Shown here piece after piece: positions 32,799 through 44,458 of a DNA stretch of 64,000 nucleotides. The translations under genes were made by a program, and so were the position numbers. The notes under the pieces were generated by a model. The model was not told the DNA's origin, did not search any database, and saw only the letters and a list, made by a program, of their open reading frames with translations. Numbering within the stretch: position 1 is the stretch's first letter; each line of letters starts with the position of its first letter. The stretch covers positions 24,817,038 through 24,881,037 of the forward strand of contig NC_080046.1 in the NCBI RefSeq assembly GCF_012489685.1, in the 5' to 3' direction. Source of the stretch: Lotus japonicus. Taxonomy: Eukaryota > Streptophyta > Magnoliopsida > Fabales > Fabaceae.

Positions 32799-33502
32799 GG
32801 AAAGGGAAAACGTGGGAAAATAAAAATTTCGCGATTCCGATTTTTCCTGTGCATTCCTCTGTGAATTCTAAGTGAGAATCTGGCGACAGAATTCCAGAAC
32901 TCAAAACAGGTTTCTTGGAATTAAAGTAAACGATCCAATAACGACATGAATCGATTTAACCCGGAAAACTACTTTTTGCAGTTGACGTCGGATGGGGAAA
33001 CTTCCTTCTAAAGAAAGGTTCTAATCGTCGATGGAAATAAGTCTGCGCGGATGGAAAGTTCTTTAGAAGGTCCGAATAGAAAAAGTCTATATCTAGGGTT
33101 CATTATAAGGTTCTTTGAACGTTAGAATTTAGTTTCGGCAAACTTCTGAGAAATGAAATCTATCGTGCGTACAGTTCAGGGTTTCGTGTCGAAACACTTG
33201 TCTTGGAAAGGAATAAGAGTAATTCTTATATCCTTCTGAAGATTTTGAATTTCGCTTCTACAGTGCTTTAAGAGCAGATTAGCCTTTTACTAACGCTCTC
33301 GCCCTAAGGCGAAAGTGATTAAGGCTCGTGCTATAACCTATAGCGACTATAGTACTATTCTTAGTCATTTCTTGAACTTTCTCCTTCATTAAGTCATTCA
33401 ATTCGGTGCACACTTGTTCAGGTTTCCTTCATGATCCATCAAACCTAATCGTGAATAGGAATTTATTTATTTAATTCCATAATAAAAAATTAGGGTCTCA
33501 CA

Positions 33503-33690
33503 ATGGGATATTAGTCATATCGACTCTAGCCTGCAAGCTTTGCTCCTGTTGCACTGGAGTGTGGAGAGATCCACAGGGGGATCCTCCTCCTCCAAAGATA
33601 AAGGTGGTGAAGATGACCTTATGTTGGTGCTCGGTCCAGTGCGTATCGATGGTGGAAAATTGAAGTTGTAAGTCACACGTCGTAGTTCGT
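33503..33690 (-). repeat. Remnant of the long gypsy LTR F3, upstream part
   Basis: About 190 bp on the far side of S3, starting with the ATGGG copy. It resembles S1 3640-3760 (ctggacatgcacc, gaggaggaccc). The junction with LINE sequence at about 33690 is approximate. Confidence 0.6.
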
Positions 33691-34228
33691 GAGGTTTTCA
33701 AATTCGCATTCTACTCTGGAGGCTCTTTCGGCAGTGCATGGGAGGAGACTGGGGGTGCTTATATCTCTGTGCCTATGACTCTTTCTCCTTTCAAAGGGCA
33801 ACATAAGTTCATTCCTATTGGGATGGTGGTGGAGAGTACAGAATTAGGGTAGCGTTTGTGGGGCCCAGTTGGAATCAGGTGACACACGTGCTCATAAAGT
33901 TCAAAAGGGTTTTCGTGACAGGAATTGGACTTGGCAACGTATGACATTAATTGGTGAGAAAACTCAGGTAATGGAATTGGAGGGAGAAGCTGATGAGTTA
34001 TTGGCCTGTGGTTATGATATGGCAGACATTCAAAAAAATTCCAAAATACAAGAATATTCCGTTGCAGAGTTTGGAGATATGTGTGGGTTTTAATTCAGGA
34101 ATTAAAAAAGGGATGACTTGGGAGAAGTGGGATTTTTCAAATTATGAGAAGCTTTTCCAGACAATGATTGGCTAGTCGAAATTTGTGGCAGGGGAAATTA
34201 ATTCAAAATTTATTTCGACTGTGTCCAA

Positions 34229-34750
34229 TTGATTTGGGTAGGTAGGGCTCAAAAAAGAAATATGACGTCAACCCTTTTGTGGGGGCCACTCTCTGTTAAT
34301 CAAGTGGAGGAAACAATCAAAAACATTTTCAGTGAGGTCCCAGATAAGCAGGTGGAGGCTCTGATTTCTGATGAGGAAGCGGTAACTGAGGTGCAATGTG
34401 GTCAGGAACTTACTCATGTTGACAAAGCTATACATTATCACGGCTTGCTTGAAACTCCACGCCGACGAGGCCGACCTAGAAAGCACGAGAAAGTTATGCA
34501 TGAAGTAACACCTAAGCACTCTCGAGGTAGGCCTACAAAGGTGCGAGATGGCTGTGAGTTATCTAATTTATTTCGTGTTGCTCATGAACAGGAACGACAA
34601 GTGATGCATGCAGATGGTGACACAAGGGAGGGCATTATTACTAGGGCCAAGAGAGCTCTTATTAGATGTCAGAATGCAGGTCTAATCCTAGAGTGTTCAG
34701 AAGAGGTTGTTTTACAAGGTTTAGTCCACGAACTTTCATTAAACTGTTGA
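34229..34750 (+). pseudogene. LINE ORF1, C-terminal part with two AT-hook-like motifs
   Basis: The open frame ends just before ORF2. It has two Arg-Gly-Arg-Pro cores, PRRRGRPRKH (about residues 78-87) and HSRGRPTKV (about 98-106), the pattern of AT-hooks that bind the minor groove of AT-rich DNA. The remainder is polar with a TRAKRALIRCQNAG helix-like segment. Upstream (33720-34180) further ORF1 pieces are broken by stops, for example TAG at about 33849. ORF1 proteins bind element RNA; the AT-hooks suggest DNA contact as well. No zinc knuckle was seen in this part. Confidence 0.6.
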
Positions 34751-34758
34751 CGTTGAGG

Positions 34759-35568
34759 ATGTCGGGGACATGGGTTACATGGAATGTACGTGGCTTGGGA
34801 CGAGCTGAGAAGCGAAAATCTGTGCGTTTGTCTCTTGAACGAGTGAATCCGGACTTGGTAATCTTACAAGAGACTAAGTTTAATGTTGATAGAGATGATA
34901 CTTTTCGAGGGTCGATGAAGAATGGTATGAACTGTTGTTTTGTGTTGCCCGTGAATGCAGTGGGGGGGGGGCTTGTGACTATGTGGCGAAAGAATCTCTT
35001 TGTTTGTGATGTTGTCGAGTATGGGGAAGGCTTCCTTTTTGTTACTTTGCGGTTGAACCATATTTAGGAGCGTGTCTTGGTTTTTAATGTTTATGGTCCT
35101 CAAACTGTAATAGCCAGGGAGATGATGTTCGTTGCCATGGGAGAATTTTTGGACAATGCAGATGGTCGTGTGGTGGTGGGGGGTGATTTTAATGCAATTC
35201 TAAATGATGAGGAATGGCATGGTGCATCGGTGGAGACGATGGGGGAGGATGCTTTTAAGGAGTTTGTAGCCGCTAATTACTTGATTGATCTCCCTGTGCA
35301 GAATGGGGATTTTACCTGTACAACACAAGGGGTGAAGGTTTGTGGAGTCATTTGGATAGGTGGTTGATTAATGAAGATGCTCTCTTGGGGTTTGACGGGG
35401 TGTCTCAATAAGCTTAGGATTGGGGCAGCTCGGACCATCGGGCTGTGGTTTTATCGTGGGGGACAAAAGATTTTGGTCCTAAACCTTTTACCTTCTTCAA
35501 CTATTGGCCAATGGAGGATGGTTTTAAGGAGATGGGGAGTGTTGTTGGACGTCCAATACTGTATCTGA
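34759..35568 (+). pseudogene. LINE ORF2, endonuclease domain
   Basis: Starts MSGTWVTWNVRGLGRAEKR, the usual beginning of plant LINE ORF2. Motifs of the apurinic-type endonuclease are in order: WNVRGLG, LVILQETK (catalytic Glu), VFNVYGP, VVVGGDFNAI (Asp, Asn) and SSDHRAV (His). Lesions: TAG at 35065-35067 in the same frame, a frameshift near 35340, and two further stops near 35409-35416. The sequence ends at 35568, before the reverse transcriptase. The enzyme would nick target DNA for target-primed reverse transcription; this copy is dead. Confidence 0.88.
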
Positions 35569-35966
35569 TGTAAGATCAAGTTTTGATCAAGTAGTACGAC
35601 TCTATGTTTTGATGATTACATGTTAACTATTGTGTATGAACAATTATGGTAATCTAACGTTGTTTTCTGAGTGTTTTAATGACAGGCTCTGACTCTGATC
35701 TAATTACACATAAATCAGAAGCACTATGCTCAAAGAGTCACCTATGCAACGCTTTCGCACTCACTATGTTCAATATGAACAGTACAATAAGCTTCAGAAG
35801 ATTTGAAGATAGTAAAGCTTTGATATGGATTTAGTTCACTTGATGTTCTGAAGACCAGAAGCTTTGAAGGATCAGAAGCTCTAAAGGATCAGAAGCTCTG
35901 AAGGTCCAGAAGCTCTGAAGGTCCAGAAGCTGAGAAGTGATGATTCTGAAGTCCAAGACCGAAGCT
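35569..35966 (+). repeat. Sirevirus B0 5' LTR, truncated
   Basis: Starts TGTAAGATCAAG after LINE sequence and matches the first third of the LTR at 37358. It includes 16-17 bp repeats of ccagaagctctgaagg (35850-35935). At about 35966 it jumps to the element's 3' untranslated region (tactcccgtggccggtgg), so most of the element is deleted. Confidence 0.85.
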
Positions 35967-36200
35967 TCTATTTACTCCCGTGGCCGGTGGTAAACGTTCT
36001 ACACATGCATTAATTCTTTCTTTAACTCGCTAATCTCATTAAATAAATCTTCATCTTTTCGAACTTAGTCCTTCCTTCAGGGGGAGTACCTTGTACTTCA
36101 AGCTAAGTTTTTCACACCCCAAGCTTTTTGCTTATGACAAAAAGGGGGAGTATAACCCAGAGTTTTTGATGTATATGCTGATTAGTGTGGTTTAGGGTTT
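35967..36200 (+). other. Sirevirus B0 3' untranslated region, part 1
   Basis: Matches 53270-53500 of B2, including two ggggga tracts (36079-36085 and 36142-36150). Interrupted by the Cassandra-type element and continued at 36988. Confidence 0.8.
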
Positions 36201-36367
36201 TGGCAGGCTTCTAGGCGGAGGGGCACATGAATGAACCGATCTCACACCCGAACAAGAGGTATTCCGAGACTGTATAGGGATGGACTATACAGTTGAGGAG
36301 GGCATAAGAGATTTGATTGGTACTACTCATGACAACAAGTTGCAACTTCTTTTCGGGAGTCCAACTG

Positions 36368-36435
36368 ATAAGAACTCCATGGTTAAGTGTGCTTGCCTTG
36401 GAGCAATATCGTGATGGGTGACCTCCTGGGAAGTT
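36368..36435 (+). ncRNA. 5S rRNA-like stretch in Cassandra LTR 1
   Basis: Contains agaactccatggttaag, gtgcttg and gatgggtgacctcctgggaag, matching the 5S internal control region (A-box, intermediate element, C-box) of plants with scattered changes. It is a Pol III promoter-like module, not a complete 5S gene. The second LTR has the same at 36832-36900. Confidence 0.85.
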
Positions 36436-36831
36436 TTCCCGGGAAGTGCGCGAGTGAGGACAAAGCGCACTGAAAAGACTCATGTTGTTACCGTGAGGCC
36501 AGTCGTCAGATCGGGATGTTACAAATGGTATCAGAGCCGACCTCTCCCAGTACGGTGTGGTTCAGGGACGAACTAAGCGGAAGCTGGTGCGCCTGTGACG
36601 CCCGGGGCCGACGAGGGCAGGGAGTGATCGCCGGTGCAGTGAGGCACGGACAAGGAGTGACTCCTGGCAGACTTCTAGGCGGAGGGGCACATGAATGAAT
36701 CGATCTCACACCCGAACAAGAGGTATTCCGAGACTATATAGGGACGGACTATACAGTTGAGAAGGGCATAAAAGATTTGATTGGTACTTCTCATGACAAC
36801 AAGTTGCAACTTCTTTTCGGGAGCCCAACTG

Positions 36832-36900
36832 ATAAGAACTCGATGGTTAAGTGTGCTTGCCTTGGAGCAATATCGTGATGGGTGACCTCCTGGGAAGTTT
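36832..36900 (+). ncRNA. 5S rRNA-like stretch in Cassandra LTR 2
   Basis: As in LTR 1, with the C-box gatgggtgacctcctgggaag unchanged and a few differences elsewhere. Confidence 0.83.
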
Positions 36901-36987
36901 TCCCGGGAATTGCGCGAGTGAGGACAAAGCGCACTGAAAAGACTCGTGTTGTTACCGTGAGGCCAGTCGTCAATTCAGGATGTTACA

Positions 36988-37357
36988 GCTATGACCATAG
37001 ACATGTCACTAGGCAAATACAAGGAATACATTTCACTTCCTCTGAAGTGATTTTAGTTGACTCTGAATACTTATGCGCTCTGATTATTTCATTTCATCTA
37101 TGTCATTCGTTTTCACTCTGAACTCTTATATTATTTAGCTCAGAATCTAGACATTACTAACGTTTTCATTAAGTCTTAGATTCCGGGGGAGCTATGCTCA
37201 GAATCAAGCTGTGACTTGGATTCAAAATGAGCAAAATAAACCATTCACATCAGGATAAGTCTAATTCTATTTCTCTAAACTCTGAGTGAATTCAGTTTAT
37301 TGTTTAAGAATCGTTCATCAAAATACTTGGTTTTGTCATCATCAAAAAGGGGGAGAT
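36988..37357 (+). promoter_or_regulatory. Sirevirus B0 3' untranslated region, part 2, with polypurine tracts
   Basis: Matches B2 53545-53943. Ends aaaaagggggagat immediately before the LTR at 37358; another gggggag lies at about 37183. Confidence 0.85.
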
Positions 37358-38562
37358 TGTAAGATCAAGTTTTGATCGAGTAGTACAACTCTATGTTTTG
37401 ATGATTACAAGTTAACATTTTAGTATGAACAATTTTGATACTCTAACGTATTTTTCTGAGTGTGCTTTTACAAGCTCTGACCTTAATCCAATCTCACACA
37501 AATTAGAAGCACTGTGCTCAAAGAGTGTCCCAAGCAACGCTTTCGTAATCTCTATGTTCAATCTGAACAGTAGAAAAGCTTCAGAAGATCTGAAGTCAAA
37601 CAAGCTCTGATGTGGACTCAGTCACTTAAAGTTCTGAAGATCCAGACGTTTTGACAACCCAGACACTCTGAAGGTTGAGATGTTCTGATGGTGTAGAAGA
37701 CTCTGAAGATCAAGAAGCTGAAAAGTGGAGACTCTGAAGTCCAGAAGCAAGATGGCTCTGAAGACCAAGTACTTCGCTCTGAGTTCAGAATCAGAAGATA
37801 CAATGGTTAGAGGATCCATGCTTCCCTCTGACTCTGATCAACAAGCTTCACAATTTCCAACACGAAGCATTCCTCTGATCAGAAGTCTACTAGGTTAAAG
37901 GTCAAGTCACTGTCCAAAGTACAAAAACAGATGTACTATCCTGACGACCTACCTAACATTCTCAGCCACAGCAGAAGCTGGAAATTCCAGAACTGCCCTC
38001 CAACGGTAGCATTCCCATGCAGCGTTCAAACCCTATTCCTTGGAGTATAAATAGAGGCTGAAGATTGAAAGATGCGGTTGGAAGAATCTCACACGCGCAA
38101 GCTATATTCAAACCTTCTAAGCATTCTTTCATTCTTGAATTCATTGTGTTTACTATAAGCTTTTTAGAAGCAATCTCTTTGTAAACAATCTTTCTTAAAC
38201 AGTTGTTTAGTTTACCTTTAGGAGATCAAGGTTGATCGGATTCTAGAGAAGACTAAGAGAGTGAATCTTAGTGTGAGCTAAGTCAGTGTATAGTCACTTG
38301 TAGGTTTCAAGTGCAGTTGTAAAAATTACCTGATTAGTGGATTGCCTTCATTCTAAGAAGGAAGAAATCACCTTAACGGGTGGACTGGACTAGCTTGAGT
38401 GATTTATCAAGTGAACCAGGATAAAATCCTTGTGTGCTTCTCTTTCTCTTATCTTAAGCACTTTATTTGTTCTCGAAAGATTTGCTAAAATCTTTAAGGT
38501 GGAAGTTTTATTCTGAAAACGTTATTCAACCCCCCCCCCTTCTACCGTTTTTCATACCTTCA
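37358..38562 (+). repeat. Sirevirus B LTR between B0 and B1
   Basis: 1,205 bp, TGTAAGATC ... ATACCTTCA, with TATAAATAG at 38046-38054. On its left is a PPT (so it is the 3' LTR of B0). On its right there is no PBS; B1 gag starts in mid-gene. One LTR serves both copies, which suggests recombination or deletion. Confidence 0.9.
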
Positions 38563-39920
38563 GTTACACCACTGCTGATCATGTCATGAGGATTCTTAGA
38601 GGTCTTCCTGAAAGCTGGATGCCTTTGATAACTTCCTTGGAGCTCACAAGAGATGTTCAGCATATGAGTTTGGAAGAACTCATAAGCATACTGAAGTGTC
38701 ATGAACTGAAGCGTGCTGAACATCAGGATCATAAGAAGAAGTCTATAGCCTTGAAATCCAAATCTGAAAAGGCTAAAGCTCTCCAAGCTGAAGAAGAAGA
38801 ATCTGAAGAAAACTCTGAAGATTCTGATGAAGATGAGCTAACCTTGATCTCCAGAAAGCTCAACCGCATCTGGAAGCACAGGCAGAGCAAGTACATAGGC
38901 TCTGGAAAGACTAAAGGAAAGAATGAATCCTCTTCTGGTCAGAAGAAGTCTTCATCAAAGGAAGTCACATGTTTTGAATGCAAAGAATCAGGGCACTACA
39001 AGTGTGATTGTCCAAAGCTGAAAAAGGACAAGAAGCCAAAGAAGCATTTCAAAGCTAAGAAAGGTCTCATGGTGACTTTTGATGAATTAGAGTCAGAGGA
39101 TGTTGACTCTGATGGAGACGTTGTTGAAGGACTCATGGCAATTGTCAAGGATAAGAAAGCAGAGTCAAAAGAAGCAACTAACTCTGAAACTGCATCAGAG
39201 GAAGAACCGGACTCTGACGATGAAATTGAACTATTCGCTTCTTTCTCAACCTCTGAACTTAAATGTGCATTGTCTGATAACATGGATAAATATAACTCTC
39301 TCTTTACTAAGCATAAAAAGTTGAAAAAGAATTTCTCTGCTGTTTCTAAGACTTCTACTGAACATGAGAAAATTATTTCTGAGTTAAAAGAGAATAATCA
39401 TGCTTTAGTAAACTCTAACTCTGTGCTCAAAAACCAGATTATTAAGTTAGAAGAAGTTGTTGCTTGTGATGCCTCTGATATCAAGAATGAATCTAAATAT
39501 AAAAAATCTTTTCAAAGATTCCTAGCTAAAAGCGTAGATAGAAGCTTGATGGCTTCAATGATCTATGACGTAAGCAGAAATGGAATGTGTGGCATTGGCT
39601 ATTCTAGACCCAGTAGAAATGAGCCTCCTACGCCTAAGGCTAAACCTCTGTATGAACATTTTGTACCCTCTGTTACTATATTACCTGAACCATTTCCTGT
39701 TAAAGTTCCTAACCCCCCTCTTAAAAAGGGAACTTTCTCTATGCTTAAATATCCTGCTCAAATTCCTTTACATTATCATGTTGAGAAACCTAAGGTTGTC
39801 AGAACCTATGAGGTAACTAACAAGAAAGGACCCAGAAAATGGGTACCTAAGGATAAGATTATCTATGTTGCAGATATCCTTGATTGCTCCACTGAAACAC
39901 CAATCATGGTATCTGGATAG
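38563..39920 (+). pseudogene. Sirevirus B1 gag, N-terminally truncated
   Basis: The frame is open from the LTR edge (YTTADHVMRIL) to TAG at 39918-39920. The first 160 or so residues seen in B2 are missing together with the PBS. Present are GLPESWMPLI, LEELISILKCHELKR, a Lys/Glu-rich stretch, the CCHC knuckle CFECKESGHYKCDC (about 38970-39012), an acidic Ser/Glu region, a coiled-coil-like part and the C-terminal [13 protein letters not shown] block. The stop replaces a CAG found in B2, where the frame runs a further 17 codons. Gag would form the particle. Confidence 0.88.
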
Positions 39921-42900
39921 TGGATGCTCGCGTCACATGACGGGAGAAAGACGTATGTTCCAAGAGCCAAAACTTAAGCCTGGATGCGAAGTTGGCTTTT
40001 GTGGCAACGAGAAGGGTAAAATTGTTGGTTCTGGTACTATTGGTGTTGATAATAGTCCATGCATTGATAATGTTCTGTTGGTAGATGGTTTAAATCATAA
40101 CTTATTGTCAATATGTCAATTAGCTGACAAGGGTTATGATATTATTTTCAATCAAAATTCTTGCAGGGCTGTAAGTCAGATCGATGACTCTGTTCTGTTT
40201 AACGGCAAGAGGAGGAACAACACTTATAAGATCAGATTATTTGAGTTGGAAACTCAAAAAATAAAGTGTCTTCTTTCTGTTAATGAGGAGCAATGGGTAT
40301 GGCATAGACGGTTAGGGCATGCTAGTATGAGAAAGATTTCTCAGTTTAGTAAGCTTGACCTTGTCAAGGGCTTACCCACTCTGAAGTTCTCTTCATACGC
40401 TCTTTGTGAAGCATGTCAGAAAGGCAAATTTACAAAAGTCCCTTTCAAGGCAAAGAATGTTGTTTCCACTTCAAGGCCGTTGGAACTTCTGCATATCGAC
40501 CTATTTGGACCAGTGAAAACTAAGTCTATAGGAGGCAAGAGATATGAGATGGTAATTGTTGACGACTATAGCCGCTGGACATGGGTAAAATTTCTATCCC
40601 TTAAAGATGAGTCTCATTCTGTGTTCTCTACCTTTATTGCCCAAGTGCAAAACGAGAAGGCTTTTAGGATTGTGCGTGTCAGAAGTGATCATGGAGGAGA
40701 GTTTGAGAATGACAAGTTTGAGAGTCTGTTTGATTCCTATGGAATTGCACATGATTTCTCTTGTCCTAGAACTCCTCAACAGAATGGTGTTGTTGAGAGG
40801 AAGAATAGAACTCTTCAAGAGATGGCTAGAACCATGCTTCAAGAAACTAACATGGCAATGCAATTCTGGGCAGAGGCAGTAAACACAACATGTTACATTC
40901 AGAACAGGATCTTTATCAGACCAATTCTGAATAAGACTCCTTATGAATTGTGGAAGAAGATAAGGCCAAACATTTCTTACTTTCATCCTTTTGGATGTGT
41001 TTGCTATGTTCTGAATACTAACGATAGATTGCATAAGTTTGATTCTAAATCTTCTAAATGTCTATTACTTGGTTATTCTGATCGTTCTAAAGGCTTTAGA
41101 ATTTATAATACTGATGCTAAAACTATTGAGGAATCTATTCATGTTAGATTTGATGATAAGCTTGACTCTGATCAGTCAAAGCTAGTTGAAAAGTTTGCAT
41201 ATATGAGTATAAATGTTTCTGATAAAGGCAAAGCTCCAGAGGAAGCTGAGCCAGAGGAAGACTCTCCAGAAGAAGTTGGTCCCTCTGATTCACAGCCTCA
41301 GGAGAAGAGCAAAATTGTTGCCTCTCACCCTAAGGAGTTGATTCTGGGAAACAAAGATGAACAAGTCAGAACCAGATCAGCATTCAGACCCTCTGAAGAG
41401 ACTCTGCTTAGTATGAAAGGATTGGTATATTTAATTGAACCAAAGTCAATTGATGAAGCTCTTCAAGACAAAGACTGGATTCTGGCTTTGGAAGAAGAAT
41501 TGAATCAATTCTCCAAGAATGATGTTTGGAACCTTGTCAAGAAACCTCAAGGTGCTCACATCATTGGAACCAAATGGGTTTTCAGAAACAAGCTGAATGA
41601 AAAAGGAGATGTAGTCAGAAACAAAGCAAGGCTAGTTTCTCAAGGCTATAGTCAGCAAGAAGGAATAGATTATACTGAAACATTTGCTCCAGTAGCAAGA
41701 TTGGAAGCTATCAGACTGCTGATCTCATCCTTAGTAAATCACAACATAATACTTCGTCAGATGGATGTTAAAAGTTCCTTCCTAAATGGATACATCTCAG
41801 AGGAAGCGTATGTGCACCAACCTCTTGGTTTTGAAGATGAGAAGAACCCTGACCATGTTTTGAAATTGAAGAAATCTCTCTATGGTCTGAAGCAAGCTCC
41901 CAGGGCATGGTATGAGAGACTTAGCTCATTCCTTCTAGAAAATGAGTTTGTAAGGGGTAAAGTATATACAACTCTCTTTTGCAAAACTTACAAAGATGAT
42001 ATCTTAATTGTGCAGATTTATGTTGATGATATTATATTTGGATATGCTAATCCATCTCTTTGCAAGGAATTTTCTGAGATGATGCAGGCTAAATTTGAAA
42101 TGAGTATGATGGGAGAACTTAAGTGCTTTCTAGGAATACAAGTTGATAAAAAATCAGAAGCAACTTACATCCATCAGAGCAAGTACACAAAGGAACTTCT
42201 GAACAAGTTCAATATGACAGAATCAACGATTGCTAAGACTCCTATGCATCCTACATGCATTTTGGAGAAAGAAGATGCCAGTGGAAAAGTATGTCAGAAG
42301 CTCTATCGTGGCATGATAGGCTCACTTCTATACTTAACTGCATCTAGACCAGATATTCTGTTGAGTGTACATTTATGTGCTCGATTCCAATCAGATCCAA
42401 GAGAAACTCACTTAACTGTTGTTAAGAGAATTCTCATATATCTGAAAGGTAACACTAACCTTGGCTTGATGTATAAGAAAACATCAGAGTATAAGCTTTC
42501 AGGTTATTGTGATGTTGATTATGCTGGAGATAGAACTGAAAGGAAGAGTACTTCTGGAAGTTGTCAATTTCTAGGAAGTAACTTAGTCTCATGGGCAAGC
42601 AAGAGGCAGTCTACTATTGCACTATCCACTGCAGAGGCAGAATATATCTGAGCACCTATTTGCGGTACTCAGATGCTCTGGATGAAACATCAATTAGAAG
42701 ATTATCAAATCCTTGAGAGAAATATTCCATTTTACCGTGACAATACTGCTGCAATCTCACTCAGTAAGAATCCAATCTTACATTCAAGGGCAAAACACAT
42801 TGAGGTAAAGTATCACATTATTAGAGATTATGTTTAGAAGGGCGTACTTCTTATGAATTTTGTTGATACTGACCATCAATGGGCAGATATCTTTACAAAG

Positions 42901-42966
42901 CCCTTAGCAGAGGATAAATTTAGTTTTATACTGAAAAATCTGAATATGGACTTTTGTCCAGTATGA
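39865..42966 (+). pseudogene. Sirevirus B1 pol
   Basis: Lies in the +1 frame relative to gag and overlaps its end. Domains: protease ([13 protein letters not shown]), integrase ([45 protein letters not shown]), RT ([28 protein letters not shown] at about 42022-42033) and RNase H ([25 protein letters not shown]). The first 928 codons are open. TGA at 42649-42651 (Ser in B2) and TAG at 42835-42837 (Gln in B2) break RNase H. It ends TGA at 42964-42966. All catalytic motifs upstream of the stops are present. Confidence 0.92.
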
Positions 42967-43179
42967 AGATGGATCTGAACCTCTGACTATGATGCTTCCT
43001 CATCAGAAGATGTCTAGTTCAGAAGGTAACTTTGTCAGATGCTAATTGGTGCTTACTCTGAGACAAGACAACAAACGTGTGTCAGTTTATTCTGATGCCT
43101 CGTTCCTTGTTCCCTTCGGATAATCTGTTGTAATGAGTGTAGATGTGCTTATTCTCCACCGTGTGTTTTGTGTATTAAC
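42967..43179 (+). other. Sirevirus B1 sequence after pol
   Basis: Matches the first part of the spacer after B2 pol. It is cut at 43179 by the B2 LTR; the env-like gene and 3' end of B1 are not in the window. Confidence 0.75.
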
Positions 43180-44386
43180 TGTAAAATCAAGTTTTGATCT
43201 AGTAGTACAACTCTATGTTTTGATGATTACAAGTTAACCTTTTGATATGAACAATTGTGGTACTCTAACGTGTTTTTCTGAGTGTGCTAGTTACAGGCTC
43301 TGACCTCAACTCAATCTCACACAAATCAGAAGCACTGTGTATAAAGAGCGACCCAAGCAACGCTTTCGCATTCACCATGTTCAGTATGAACAGTGGAAAA
43401 GCTTCAGAAGTTCTGAAGTTATACAAACTCTGATGTGGACTCAGTCACTAGAAGTTCTGAAGATCCAGAAAGTCTGATAACCAAGAAACACTGAAGGCTC
43501 AGATATTCTGATGGTGTAGAAGACTTTGAAGATCCAGAAGCTGATTAGTGAAGTTCTGATGTCCAGAAGCAAGATACTCTGAAGACCATGTACTTCCCTC
43601 TGAGTTCAGAATCAGAAGAAACAATGGTCAGAGGATCTGGGCTTTCCCTCTGACTCTGATCAACCGGCTTCACAAGTTCCAATATGAAGCATTCCCCTGA
43701 TCAGAAGTCTCCTAGGTTTAAAGGTCAAGTCGCTATCCAAGTACAAAAGCAACTGTACCTTCCTGACGACCTACCTAACAGTCTCAGACATAGCAGAAGC
43801 TGGATTTTCCAGAACTGCCCTCCAACGGTAGCATTTCCCATGCAACGCTCAACCCTAATCCTTGGAGTATATAAAGAGACTGAAGACTGAAAGAAGCGGC
43901 TAGAAGCATTCACATACGCGCAAGATAAATTCAAATTCTTCTAAGCTTTCTTTCATCTGAAATTCATTGAGTTTACTATTAGCTTTTTAGAAGCAAATCT
44001 CGTGTAAACAATTCTTTGATAAACAGTTTGTTTAGTTCCTTTAGGAGATCAAGGTTGATCGGATCCTAGAGAAGACTAAGAGAGTGAATCTTAGTGTGAG
44101 CTAAGTCAGTGTAATTGTTAGTCACTTGTAGGTTTCAAGTGCAGTTGTAACTCTTACCTGATTAGTGGATTGCCTTCATTCTAAGAAGGAAGAAATCACC
44201 TTAACGGGTGGACTAGAGTAGCTTGAGTGATTTATCAAGTGAACCAGGATAAAATCCTTGTGTGCTTTTCTATCTCTTATCTTTAGCACTTAAGTTCTCG
44301 AAAGATTTGTCAAAATCTTTAAGGTGGAAGCTTTATCTTGAAAACGTTATTCAAACCCCCCCTTTCTACCGTTTTTCATACCTTCA
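43180..44386 (+). repeat. Sirevirus B2 5' LTR
   Basis: 1,207 bp, TGTAAAATC ... ATACCTTCA. TATATAAAG at 43868-43876 is the likely promoter. It inserted after ttaac (43175-43179); the partner duplication lies beyond the window. Confidence 0.93.
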
Positions 44387-44388
44387 AT

Positions 44389-44400
44389 TGGTATCAGAGC
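44389..44400 (+). promoter_or_regulatory. Sirevirus B2 primer binding site
   Basis: TGGTATCAGAGC two bases after the LTR, complementary to the initiator-Met tRNA 3' end. Confidence 0.92.
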
Positions 44401-44458
44401 GCAAGTTCTGATTACCACACCTAACAGTGTTCAGTGATCCGGGCCGGTGTGAAAAACA

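Larger units (their letters stand above)
29894..33502 (-). mobile_element. Solo LTR S3 (long-LTR gypsy)
   Basis: 3,609 bp, on the minus strand TGTGAGACCC (33502) to GGGGTGTACA (29894), with a perfect ATGGG duplication (29889-29893 and 33503-33507). No PBS or coding core. Related to S1: TATA box, hairpin arrays, GTTGACCCT block (rc near 30460) and end block gttactaaagtgaccccc. It inserted in an older LTR of the same family (F3). Confidence 0.92.
33691..35568 (+). mobile_element. LINE (L1-type) fragment
   Basis: ORF1-like sequence is followed by the endonuclease part of ORF2, then cut at 35568 by a Sirevirus B LTR. Reverse transcriptase and poly(A) tail are not in the window. It carries stops and a frameshift. 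The 5' end is inferred. Confidence 0.82.
36201..36987 (+). mobile_element. Cassandra-type TRIM (terminal repeat retrotransposon with 5S sequence)
   Basis: 787 bp with two 323-bp LTRs (36201-36523 and 36665-36987), both starting TGGCAG and ending ATGTTACA, a PBS TGGTATCAGAGCC at 36526-36538 and a 141-bp interior. Each LTR carries a stretch like the 3' half of 5S rRNA. Size, PBS and 5S content fit the Cassandra family, which encodes no protein and depends on other elements. The flanks GGTTT and GCTAT do not match well, consistent with age or a misplaced end. Confidence 0.92.

Noticed and set aside
36368..36435. Functional 5S rRNA gene
   Set aside because: Only the 3' half is similar, with substitutions, and it sits in both LTRs of a Cassandra-type element.
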